A stretch of 64,000 nt of DNA from [Bacteroides] pectinophilus (GTDB taxonomy: Bacteria; Bacillota; Clostridia; Lachnospirales; Lachnospiraceae), in assembly GCA_025146925.1 (NCBI GenBank), contig CP102260.1:1911389-1975388 (forward strand), in the 5' to 3' direction. Positions 43,396 to 50,997 of this stretch are shown here, in pieces. Within the stretch, counting starts at the first letter, position 1. Each line of letters begins with the position of its first letter. Below the pieces are notes generated by a model, which worked only from the letters and a program-made list of their open reading frames with translations, did no database searches and had not been told where the DNA came from. The position numbers and the translations under genes are program-made.

Positions 43396-43424
43396 TTTTG
43401 CTTTTCGACATCTTAGTGTATAAT
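43396..43424 (+). promoter_or_regulatory. Promoter of the FMN-dependent oxidoreductase gene
   Basis: TATAAT at 43419-43424 with weak -35 choices (TTTTGC at 43396 with a 17-bp spacer, or TTGCTT with 15). It lies 36 bp before the ATG; a GAAGG ribosome site precedes the start. Confidence 0.5.
43404..43410 (-). promoter_or_regulatory. Perfect Spo0A box (TGTCGAA)
   Basis: Minus-strand TGTCGAA, about 65-70 bp upstream of the inferred spoIIGA transcription start and, on the other strand, between the -35 and -10 of the divergent FMN-enzyme gene. It could activate one gene and repress the other. Confidence 0.55.
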
Positions 43425-43459
43425 ATTTTCAATAATATAGCAGAAAGAAGGTATTAACC

Positions 43460-44473
43460 ATGAACTATTCAGAGTGTATTGAGAATGCAAGGAAGCGCAT
43501 TGGCAATTATTGCAAAGCATGTCCTGAATGTAATGGCAGAGCATGCCGTAACCAGATTCCCGGTCCCGGCGCCAAAGGAGCCGGTGATACTGCCATCCGC
43601 AATTACGACAAATGGAAAGAGATACGCCTTAACATGGATACCATTGTATCTAACCGTCCCGTTGACACATCAATATCTTTGTTCGGAAAAGAATTCAAGT
43701 ATCCGTTTTTTGCAGGTCCTGTTGGTGCGGTTAATCTTCATTACGGTGATTCACTTGATGATGTTGCTTACAATGATATTCTTGTTTCTGCATGTGCGGA
43801 TGCTGGGATTGCAGCATTTACCGGTGACGGTACCAATCCGGGTGTAATGGAGGCTGCAACCGACGCAATAAAGAATGCCAAAGGACGCGGAATACCTACG
43901 GTAAAGCCATGGAATATTGATACAATACGCGATAAGATGGAGCTTGTGCGTAATTCCGGTGCATTTGCCGTTGCAATGGATATCGATGCTGCCGGTCTGC
44001 CTTTTCTCAAGAATATGACGCCCCCTGCCGGAAGCAAATCTGTTGAGGAACTTAGTGAGATTGTAAAAGCAGCCAACGCACCTTTTATCGTAAAGGGTAT
44101 TATGACCGTAAAGGGTGCTCTCAAAGCAAAAGAAGCCGGTGCCTCTGCTATTGTTGTATCCAACCACGGAGGAAGAGTGCTTGACCAGTGTCCTGCAACC
44201 GCAGAAGTTCTTGAGGAGATTGTAAAGGCTGTTGACGGATCAATGAAGATATTTGTCGACGGCGGCATACGCTCAGGTGCTGACGTCCTCAAAGCAATTG
44301 CCCTCGGCGCCGATGCAGTTATAATTGCGCGGCCTTTCGTAACTGCCGTCTATGGTGGGGAACATGAAGGCGTTCTTGCATATATCGACAAGATTGGCAG
44401 TGAGTTAAAAGATGCCATGGCAATGTGCGGTGCTGCTTCAATATCTGAGATAACACGTGACTGCATAAGATAA
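43460..44473 (+). CDS. FMN-dependent alpha-hydroxy-acid dehydrogenase family protein with N-terminal Cys cluster
   Basis: 337 residues, the only plus-strand gene. The TIM barrel has FAGPVGAVNLHYGD, VKGIMTV (FMN-contacting Lys), the catalytic-base motif SNHGGR, VDGGIRSG and the family's late D-A-M-A-M-CGAASI. Family members oxidise L-lactate, glycolate or similar acids with FMN. The N-terminus has CKACPECNGRAC (Cys at 18, 21, 24, 29), absent from oxygen-using oxidases, which may bind an iron-sulfur cluster or zinc. It separates ftsZ from spoIIGA, which are often adjacent in related genomes. It ends at a bidirectional terminator. Confidence 0.82.
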   Translation: MNYSECIENARKRIGNYCKACPECNGRACRNQIPGPGAKGAGDTAIRNYDKWKEIRLNMDTIVSNRPVDTSISLFGKEFKYPFFAGPVGAVNLHYGDSLDDVAYNDILVSACADAGIAAFTGDGTNPGVMEAATDAIKNAKGRGIPTVKPWNIDTIRDKMELVRNSGAFAVAMDIDAAGLPFLKNMTPPAGSKSVEELSEIVKAANAPFIVKGIMTVKGALKAKEAGASAIVVSNHGGRVLDQCPATAEVLEEIVKAVDGSMKIFVDGGIRSGADVLKAIALGADAVIIARPFVTAVYGGEHEGVLAYIDKIGSELKDAMAMCGAASISEITRDCIR

Positions 44474-44484
44474 CTGCATGATAC

Positions 44485-44530
44485 AAAAATATCCCCGGTA
44501 TATCATATAGCCGATATACCGGGGATATTT
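44485..44530. terminator. Bidirectional Rho-independent terminator between the FMN enzyme gene and ftsZ
   Basis: A 17-bp stem AATATCCCCGGTATATC/GATATACCGGGGATATT with an 8-nt loop. On the minus strand a T-rich run (ATTTTTGT) follows, serving ftsZ; on the plus strand the tail is ATTTCTG, a weaker signal for the convergent gene. Confidence 0.85.
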
Positions 44531-44554
44531 CTGTATTGACACTGTAACAATTAA

Positions 44555-45706
44555 TTATCTGTTCTTTCTAAGGAATGTAGGTATCGTAAGTGAATCCGTG
44601 CTTACTGATGAAGTAATAGGTCTTGGATCCTGCATACCTGTCCCTGATGTACGTTCTGCCGGCTGCTGTGCTGATGGCTGTGCATATGTTGTTGCGGCAG
44701 GCTTCTTAACTGATGACTTGAGATTAGCCATAACATTATTCACATCTACACCGCTCTTTTCTTCAATGCCGGTAGCAATTACAGTAATGCTGCATGTATC
44801 TTCCTCTGAATCATCAAACATTGCACCAAATATAATATTAGCAGACTCACCTGTAAGATTCTGAACATATTCAGCCGCTTCATTAGCTTCGATAAGGCTG
44901 ATATCGCCCGAAATATTGATAATGACATGCGATGCTCCCTCAATTGTGGTCTCAAGAAGAGGACTTGTAACAGCCTGCTGAACAGCTTCAATTGCCTTAT
45001 CATCACCTGTTGCCGTACCAATACCGATATGTGCAACACCCTTATTCTCCATTACTGTCTTAATATCTGCAAAATCAAGATTAATAAGTCCAGGTACTGT
45101 AATAAGATCAGTAATTCCCTGTACTGCCTGCTGAAGTACTTCATCTGCCTTCTTAAGTGCATCCGGAATTGTTGTCTTCTTGTCTACTATCTGGAGAAGC
45201 TTGTCATTAGGTATAACAATAAGCGTATCTACATTAGCCTTAAGCTTGTCTATACCTGACATTGCATTATTCATTCTTGCCTTGCCTTCAAACTTAAACG
45301 GCTTTGTTACTACTCCTACAGTAAGTATTCCAAGTTCCTTAGAAATCTTCGCTACAACAGGAGTTGCTCCGGTACCGGTTCCGCCACCCATTCCACAAGT
45401 TACAAATACCATATCTGCACCCTGAATGGCCTGTCTCAGCTCTTCAACATTCTCTTCAGCAGCCTTCTCACCAACTTCCGGCTGTGCCCCGGCTCCCAGT
45501 CCCTTGGTAAGCTTCTCACCAATCTGAATTGTATTAGGTGCCTTGCACAACTGAAGTGCCTGCTTATCTGTATTAATTCCGATGAACTCAACGCCTGTAA
45601 TCTGCTCATCAATCATTCTGTTGACAGCATTATTACCTGCTCCACCGACTCCTATTACTATAATCTTAGCGTTCTGATCCTGTTCATTAGTTGTGATTTC
45701 TAACAA
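44555..45706 (-). CDS. ftsZ: Cell division protein FtsZ
   Basis: 383 residues. Tubulin-like GTPase that forms the division ring. GTP-binding motifs [14 protein letters not shown] and the signature [12 protein letters not shown] are intact; catalytic T7 loop [10 protein letters not shown] is present. After a short linker (about 320-370) the conserved C-terminal peptide IPTFLRKNR, which docks FtsA/SepF, ends the protein. The start codon is TTG, with AGGAGG 8 nt upstream. Two tandem promoters precede it, and the shared terminator follows, so it can be expressed apart from the upstream division genes. Confidence 0.97.
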   Translation of the reverse strand: MLEITTNEQDQNAKIIVIGVGGAGNNAVNRMIDEQITGVEFIGINTDKQALQLCKAPNTIQIGEKLTKGLGAGAQPEVGEKAAEENVEELRQAIQGADMVFVTCGMGGGTGTGATPVVAKISKELGILTVGVVTKPFKFEGKARMNNAMSGIDKLKANVDTLIVIPNDKLLQIVDKKTTIPDALKKADEVLQQAVQGITDLITVPGLINLDFADIKTVMENKGVAHIGIGTATGDDKAIEAVQQAVTSPLLETTIEGASHVIINISGDISLIEANEAAEYVQNLTGESANIIFGAMFDDSEEDTCSITVIATGIEEKSGVDVNNVMANLKSSVKKPAATTYAQPSAQQPAERTSGTGMQDPRPITSSVSTDSLTIPTFLRKNR

Positions 45707-45790
45707 GGTACAATCCTCCTGACCTGCCTGTGGCTCCTATGATAAGCCTGCGGCTATATATTTATGATATATTTATGCAATTGAAAAAAT

Positions 45791-45819
45791 ATTATAGATA
45801 ATACTGACAAAATTGAAAA
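45791..45819 (-). promoter_or_regulatory. ftsZ promoter P2 (proximal)
   Basis: Minus strand: TTTTCA (45814-45819), 17-bp spacer, TATAAT (45791-45796), about 85 bp before the ftsZ TTG. Confidence 0.55.
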
Positions 45820-45833
45820 TACCATCAATCTAT

Positions 45834-45862
45834 ATAATATAATTAATTCTGTAAAATATCAA
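45834..45862 (-). promoter_or_regulatory. ftsZ promoter P1 (distal)
   Basis: Minus strand: TTGATA (45857-45862), 17-bp spacer, TATTAT (45834-45839). With P2 it forms a tandem pair in the 208-bp gap between ftsQ and ftsZ; the remainder of the gap is plain AT-rich sequence. Confidence 0.7.
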
Positions 45863-45914
45863 CATATTTTTTCGCTTGTTTACGCATTTTTTTGGAAACA
45901 TTTATCTGAATTTT

Positions 45915-46646
45915 TTAATCCTTCTCAAAAATTATTGACTTCTTATCTTCGGTAAAATCCTCCATATGAAGTGTGCCCTTTCGGCCGGCAAGCTTTGGCA
46001 TAATCTGTTTCAGTTCGAACAGCGTGTCCGTAAGGTTGTCGCAGCTGCCAAGCATAACCCTGACACTTCCGATTGTAAGTGTAACATTGCCCTGGCTGTC
46101 AAAGTATATCTTGTCCGATGTTATGTCATATTTGTCAAATGCCTGGGTAAGCTCAAGTATTCGTCCGAATATTTCCGAATTGCCGACATCAAGCTTTGAA
46201 CCAAGCACAATGCTGCTGAACTTAAGACCGCTTATCATTGGTATTCCCGCAAGCACTCTTGTAGAACTTTCAACAACAGTACCATCCTTATCAAAATACA
46301 TGTTGCAGCCCATATAGCTTACATATCCTATCACCGGTTTCTCATATACCGTAACAACCATCTTTGACGGCCACTGTATCTCTACCTCATACTTCTGAAT
46401 GAATGGAATCTCTTTATGTTTACGCTGCCCCACAAGAAAATACAGCAATGCATTCGGGTTACTTCCGTTAAAAAGTTTTTCGGTCAGTTCTTCATCAGAA
46501 TAATGGTCATCGCCTATGTATTCAATGGTATTAACCCTGAATATTACTGCTGCCGCCCCAACAACCGCAGCAGCAGTCACAATTATAATAAGGAGTATTA
46601 CCAAGATATGCTTTTTTTCATTTTTCCTTTTGAACTTCCTCTTCAT
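45915..46646 (-). CDS. ftsQ: Cell division protein FtsQ/DivIB
   Basis: 243 residues from the ATG at 46646, which has a GGGG-type site 6 nt upstream (an ATG at 46658 is the alternative). A basic N-terminus and a single transmembrane helix (HILVILLIIIVTAAAVVGAA) are followed by a POTRA domain (VNTIEYIGDDHYSDEELTEK) and the FtsQ/DivIB domain. The protein links the FtsBL complex to septal synthases on the outside of the membrane. It overlaps the murA 3' end by 29 bp, implying coupled translation. Confidence 0.85.
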   Translation of the reverse strand: MKRKFKRKNEKKHILVILLIIIVTAAAVVGAAAVIFRVNTIEYIGDDHYSDEELTEKLFNGSNPNALLYFLVGQRKHKEIPFIQKYEVEIQWPSKMVVTVYEKPVIGYVSYMGCNMYFDKDGTVVESSTRVLAGIPMISGLKFSSIVLGSKLDVGNSEIFGRILELTQAFDKYDITSDKIYFDSQGNVTLTIGSVRVMLGSCDNLTDTLFELKQIMPKLAGRKGTLHMEDFTEDKKSIIFEKD

Positions 46647-47934
46647 AATCTGCCCCATGTTCTATAACGGCCTCCGCACCAATCAGTGCAAGATCCCGTG
46701 ATATATTCTCATATCCGCGCAGGATATATTCCGCATTGCATATAACCGATTCTGACTCTGCCGCAAGTGCAGCTACCAGAAGCCCTGCTGCTGCTCTTAA
46801 GTCCTGAGCCTGCATCGATGCCCCTCTCAGTTTCGGAACGCCTTTTATCTCAGCCAGTCTGTTATCACATATTATTATGTCTGCTCCCATTCTGTTAAGC
46901 TGCTTTGCCACCGCGAGCCTGTTTTCAAAAATATTCTCCGCAATATGCGATTCTCCCGATGCCGTACTTAAGACTGCCATAACTATCGGCTGCATGTCGG
47001 TAGGGAATCCCGGATACGGAGCAGTAGCAATATAATTCACCGGATGCGGCCGTTCCTTCATTGCAATATGCATTCCGATACGCCTTCCCGATGCGGCTGT
47101 CTCCTCATATACATTACAGTCAACACCAATCGCTGTCATAACATCAAGAAAGCCATGTGCCATATGCGGTGTGCAGTTATCTATGATTACATCCCCGCCG
47201 CACGCTGCCACTGCTCCCATATATGTCCCAAGAACTATTCTGTCCGGTCTTATCTCATACACAGAATCAAACAGCTCACTTACTCCTGTCACGGTGATTA
47301 TGTGTGTACCAATCCCCTTTATGTCAGCTCCCATATTGCACAGTGCCAGGCAAAGTTCACACACTTCCGGCTCAACAGCAGCATTTGCAATAACAGTAGT
47401 TCCTTCAGCACGTACAGCCGCAAGAATTGCATTCTGCGTTGCTCCTACACTTTTTTTATCAAAATGAATATCAGCAGCCGCAGGCTTTGCCGAAGTAAAG
47501 CTTATCCTTCCATCCTCCAGCCGGCAGTCTGCCCCGAGGCTCTGCATGGCTTTTATATGCATATCTATCGGTCTTCTGCCAATTCTGCACCCTCCCGGAA
47601 GCGGCATGTCACTCTCGCCAAATCTTCCGAACATTGCCCCCATAAGAAGTATTGATGCTCTTATTCTGCCTGCAAGTTCTTCACTTATCTTCACCGGACC
47701 GGCATCTTTTGCATCAATCACAAGCATATTGTTCTGCCAGAATACCCTGCATCCGGCGCTTGTAAGCAGAAGCGCCATACAGTCCACATCCGTTATTCTG
47801 GGACAATTTTTTATAATTGTGAATCCGTCATGCAGAAGCGCCGCTGCCATTACCGGCAGTGCTGAATTCTTAGAGCCCTGAACTGATAGCTTTCCTTCAA
47901 GCCGGCCTCCCGGACTGACCTTTATACATTTCAA
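46618..47934 (-). CDS. murA: UDP-N-acetylglucosamine 1-carboxyvinyltransferase
   Basis: 438 residues. First committed step of peptidoglycan synthesis: enolpyruvyl transfer from PEP to UDP-GlcNAc. N-terminal GKLSVQGSKNSALPVMAA contains the catalytic Lys. The fosfomycin-sensitive Cys lies in PGGCRIGRRPIDMHI; tail motifs DLRAAAGLLVAAL and AEYILRGYEN are present. Start codon TTG at 47934 with GGAGG 7 nt upstream. A second murA copy probably exists elsewhere, as in most Firmicutes. The active-site Cys means it should bind fosfomycin, of interest beside the Fom1-like gene in this window. Confidence 0.94.
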   Translation of the reverse strand: MKCIKVSPGGRLEGKLSVQGSKNSALPVMAAALLHDGFTIIKNCPRITDVDCMALLLTSAGCRVFWQNNMLVIDAKDAGPVKISEELAGRIRASILLMGAMFGRFGESDMPLPGGCRIGRRPIDMHIKAMQSLGADCRLEDGRISFTSAKPAAADIHFDKKSVGATQNAILAAVRAEGTTVIANAAVEPEVCELCLALCNMGADIKGIGTHIITVTGVSELFDSVYEIRPDRIVLGTYMGAVAACGGDVIIDNCTPHMAHGFLDVMTAIGVDCNVYEETAASGRRIGMHIAMKERPHPVNYIATAPYPGFPTDMQPIVMAVLSTASGESHIAENIFENRLAVAKQLNRMGADIIICDNRLAEIKGVPKLRGASMQAQDLRAAAGLLVAALAAESESVICNAEYILRGYENISRDLALIGAEAVIEHGADYEEEVQKEK

Positions 47935-48023
47935 ATTCTGACCTCCGTCTGCCTGAGCACATACTATATACTATATTATGCAGACATACGGTCTTTTGTT
48001 ACTCCGTTGCAGACTGCAGCTTC

Positions 48024-49166
48024 CTAGACCTCCATGCGTATCCTGCTTGATACATTAAGCACTATTCCCATCTCTGCCATGAGGAACAATACCGAGGTGC
48101 CTCCGTAACTTATAAAAGGAAGTGAAATTCCCGTGTTAGGTATAAGATTTGTTACAACCGCAACATTAAGAATTACCTGAATTGCTATATGTGCAAATAC
48201 ACCCACAACCAGAAGGCACCCTGTAAGATCAGGTGAGTTGGTTGCGATATATACAAATCTCCAGAGCATAAGCCCGAATACAATAAGCACGCATAACGCG
48301 CCAAAAAGTCCAAGTTCCTCACATATTACTGAGAATATCATATCATTTTGTGCCTCCGGAATAAATCCGAGTTTCTGAAGACTCTTACCAAGACCTTTAC
48401 CGAACAGTCCTCCGGAGCCTATGGCATAAAGTGCCTGAACAGTCTGGAAGCCGGTGTCATCTGCGAACTTTTCAGGATTTACCCACGCAAGGATTCGCTC
48501 GAATCTGAAGTTAGCATTATCTGAAAGCTGCGCATTAATAGCCCATTGGCGTACTGCCACAACTAACGCCCCGATTGCAGTAACACCGATAATATAAATA
48601 TTGTATTTAGGATACATAACGAATCCGATAACAACAGATATACCAAATATAATTATCGCACTGCTCAGGTTGTTAGTGATTAAAAAAATCATTCCGGCAA
48701 GGATTCCTCCAAGTACCACATGCATGAATATAGCCCTGAACTTTCTTGCACTCTTTCCCATTTTCTCAACCACAGCCGTACATGCGAATATCAGTGCAAG
48801 CTTGGCATACTCTGCCGGCTGTATTGATATCGGTCCTATTGATATCCATCTTCTTGCACCATACGCCGAATATCCGAGAGGTGTCATTACCAGGACTATC
48901 ATAACCATGGCAAGTATATAGAAAAACATCGCATGCTTCACCCAGAAATGATAATCAATCTTATATGCCACATACATTCCCGCGATTCCAAGAACTTCCG
49001 CAAAAAGCTGCTTTTTAAAGAAATATTCCGAATCATTGAACTTAATCTGTGCACTGTACGAGCTGGTACTGTATATCATTACAAGTCCAAATCCAAGCAG
49101 AAATATTATTATGAATAGCAGACTATAATCAAAATATTTAATTCGTTTAAGACGTTTCTTTGGCAT
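48024..49166 (-). CDS. ftsW: SEDS-family peptidoglycan polymerase FtsW/SpoVE
   Basis: 380 residues with about ten membrane helices. Conserved SEDS features: FGLVMIYSTSSYSA in helix 1, GARRWISIGPISIQPAEYAKLALIF, EAQNDMIFSVICEELG, and the final PNTGISLPFISYGGTSVL. It polymerises lipid II glycan chains together with a class B PBP; both neighbouring upstream genes encode such PBPs. It could act in vegetative division (FtsW) or spore cortex synthesis (SpoVE); motifs do not separate the two. AGGAG precedes the ATG by 5 nt. Confidence 0.9.
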   Translation of the reverse strand: MPKKRLKRIKYFDYSLLFIIIFLLGFGLVMIYSTSSYSAQIKFNDSEYFFKKQLFAEVLGIAGMYVAYKIDYHFWVKHAMFFYILAMVMIVLVMTPLGYSAYGARRWISIGPISIQPAEYAKLALIFACTAVVEKMGKSARKFRAIFMHVVLGGILAGMIFLITNNLSSAIIIFGISVVIGFVMYPKYNIYIIGVTAIGALVVAVRQWAINAQLSDNANFRFERILAWVNPEKFADDTGFQTVQALYAIGSGGLFGKGLGKSLQKLGFIPEAQNDMIFSVICEELGLFGALCVLIVFGLMLWRFVYIATNSPDLTGCLLVVGVFAHIAIQVILNVAVVTNLIPNTGISLPFISYGGTSVLFLMAEMGIVLNVSSRIRMEV

Positions 49167-49188
49167 AGCTACTCCTAATCTTTATAAA

Positions 49189-50937
49189 TTAATCCTGCTG
49201 CTGTACTTTTTCCATTCCCATATACGGCAGCATATTTTCAAAAAGCTCCTTTATTACAGGTGCCGCAACCGTTCCGCCATAATATACGCCTACCGGCTCA
49301 TCTATTATGCACATCGCTATCACCTGCGGATTATCAGCCGGCGCAAAGCCTACAAACGATGCAATATACTTTCCGTTGCCTCTTGGAAGCTTCTGCGATG
49401 TTGCCGTCTTGCCTCCTATGCAGAAGCCATCTATTGCGGCATTTTTACCGCCACCTTCCGATACAACTTTTTCAAGAATCTGTTTCATTATATCACTTGT
49501 CTGTCTGTTAATCACATTATCCTTTGTCTCATATTCAAATACTTTGACATTGCTTCCACCGGCGCTTGTCGCCTTCACTCCAAAATGCGGTGTCACAAGC
49601 GTTCCTCCGTTAATAATGGCACTTGCTGCTCTCATAAGCTGCATTGGTGTAATCTGGAATGACTGCCCGAATGACATTGTCGCAAGCTCTACCTGACCGA
49701 CATTTTCCTTTTTGTGCATTATCACAGATGCCTCACCCGGAATATCTATCCCTGTTTTTTCAAGAATCCCAAGTTTTCCCATATATGTATAATAATTATC
49801 AACTCCTGTCCGTAATCCCCATTCAATAAATGCAGGATTACATGAGTTCATTACCGTATGTGTAAAATCCTGTGCACCATGGCCTGTTGTCCTTGCACAT
49901 CTGATTCTTCTGTCTTCAACAATCTTATATCCCGGACAGTAATACTGGCTGTCAAGTGTTACCGCTCCGGTCTCCAGAGCTGCCGTTGCCGTTATCATCT
50001 TAAATGTTGAACCCGGCTCATAAGTATCATTTATGCATTTGTTACGCCACATACCGTTAAGAAGATTCCGGTAAGCTTCACCCGTAACAATACTTTCAGG
50101 CTCATAGTTAAGCTCGTACGGCTCGTTAAGATTATATTCAGGTGCATTCACCATTGCCATTATCTCACCATTATTGGGATTCATGACAATTATGCTGACT
50201 GTCTTTGCCTGCTTTTCAGCAAGTGCCTTATTAGCAAGCTGCTGTGCGTATGTCTGTATATTATAGTCAATGCTTATTGTGAGATCCATTCCGCTCTCCG
50301 GCTCATTGCGGTTTTCCTGCATGCCTTCAAGCTCAACGCCTCTGGCATCAGTCAGCGTAAGAATCTTTCCGCTGTTACCGGCAAGCCATGAATCGTACTT
50401 TACCTCAAGTCCCACTATCCCCTGATTGTCGCTTCCGGTGAATCCAATCACCTTGGACGCCAGTGTATCATATGGGTAGTATCTCTTATAATCTTCATCG
50501 ACCTTTACACCGTCATAACCATAATTACGGATTCTGTCACCTGTCTCTTTGTCGACGTTGGTTTTTATTCTTTCTATCGATGTAACCTTCGTGACTCTTT
50601 TTCTGACTTCCTCATCTGTAAGATTAAGTTCACTGCAAAGCATCTTTATTACTTCTTCACTGTCTTTTATCTGACTGTGGATTACCGATATCGTACATAC
50701 TGTTTTGTTAGATGCAAGTACAACACCGTTAATATCGAGTATCTTTCCGCGTGATGCTTTTATGCTCCGCTCCCTCTCATGAAGATCATCCGCTCTCTGC
50801 ATATAATATTCTGAGCAGAATATCATGACGTACCCGAGCCTGACCATAAGAACCGCAAATATAACAAGTACACACAGCGATGCATACCATATCTTCTTCT
50901 TATGCCTTGCTTTGAGTGAAAAAATATTTATGTTCAT
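49189..50937 (-). CDS. Class B penicillin-binding protein (FtsI/SpoVD family) with KTA motif
   Basis: 582 residues. One N-terminal transmembrane helix, a dimerisation/pedestal region (SRGKILDINGVVLA), then a transpeptidase domain. Active-site motifs: STFK (EPGSTFKMITA) and SCN (MNSCNPAFIEWG); the third motif is KTA in GGKTATSQKLPRG, not the usual KTG. No C-terminal PASTA domains are seen, unlike typical SpoVD. It is paired with the PBP gene upstream and ftsW downstream (22 bp). One PBP of the pair may be the vegetative FtsI and the other a sporulation enzyme. Confidence 0.9.
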   Translation of the reverse strand: MNINIFSLKARHKKKIWYASLCVLVIFAVLMVRLGYVMIFCSEYYMQRADDLHERERSIKASRGKILDINGVVLASNKTVCTISVIHSQIKDSEEVIKMLCSELNLTDEEVRKRVTKVTSIERIKTNVDKETGDRIRNYGYDGVKVDEDYKRYYPYDTLASKVIGFTGSDNQGIVGLEVKYDSWLAGNSGKILTLTDARGVELEGMQENRNEPESGMDLTISIDYNIQTYAQQLANKALAEKQAKTVSIIVMNPNNGEIMAMVNAPEYNLNEPYELNYEPESIVTGEAYRNLLNGMWRNKCINDTYEPGSTFKMITATAALETGAVTLDSQYYCPGYKIVEDRRIRCARTTGHGAQDFTHTVMNSCNPAFIEWGLRTGVDNYYTYMGKLGILEKTGIDIPGEASVIMHKKENVGQVELATMSFGQSFQITPMQLMRAASAIINGGTLVTPHFGVKATSAGGSNVKVFEYETKDNVINRQTSDIMKQILEKVVSEGGGKNAAIDGFCIGGKTATSQKLPRGNGKYIASFVGFAPADNPQVIAMCIIDEPVGVYYGGTVAAPVIKELFENMLPYMGMEKVQQQD

Positions 50938-50997
50938 ACCGCAGCACCGGACACATATTATTAATATATCCTATTGCAGTATTACATGTCACATTCC

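Noticed and set aside
43751-44292. Two long minus-strand open frames opposite the FMN enzyme gene
   Set aside because: They are antisense shadows; the plus-strand frame has clear FMN-family motifs, a promoter and a ribosome site.
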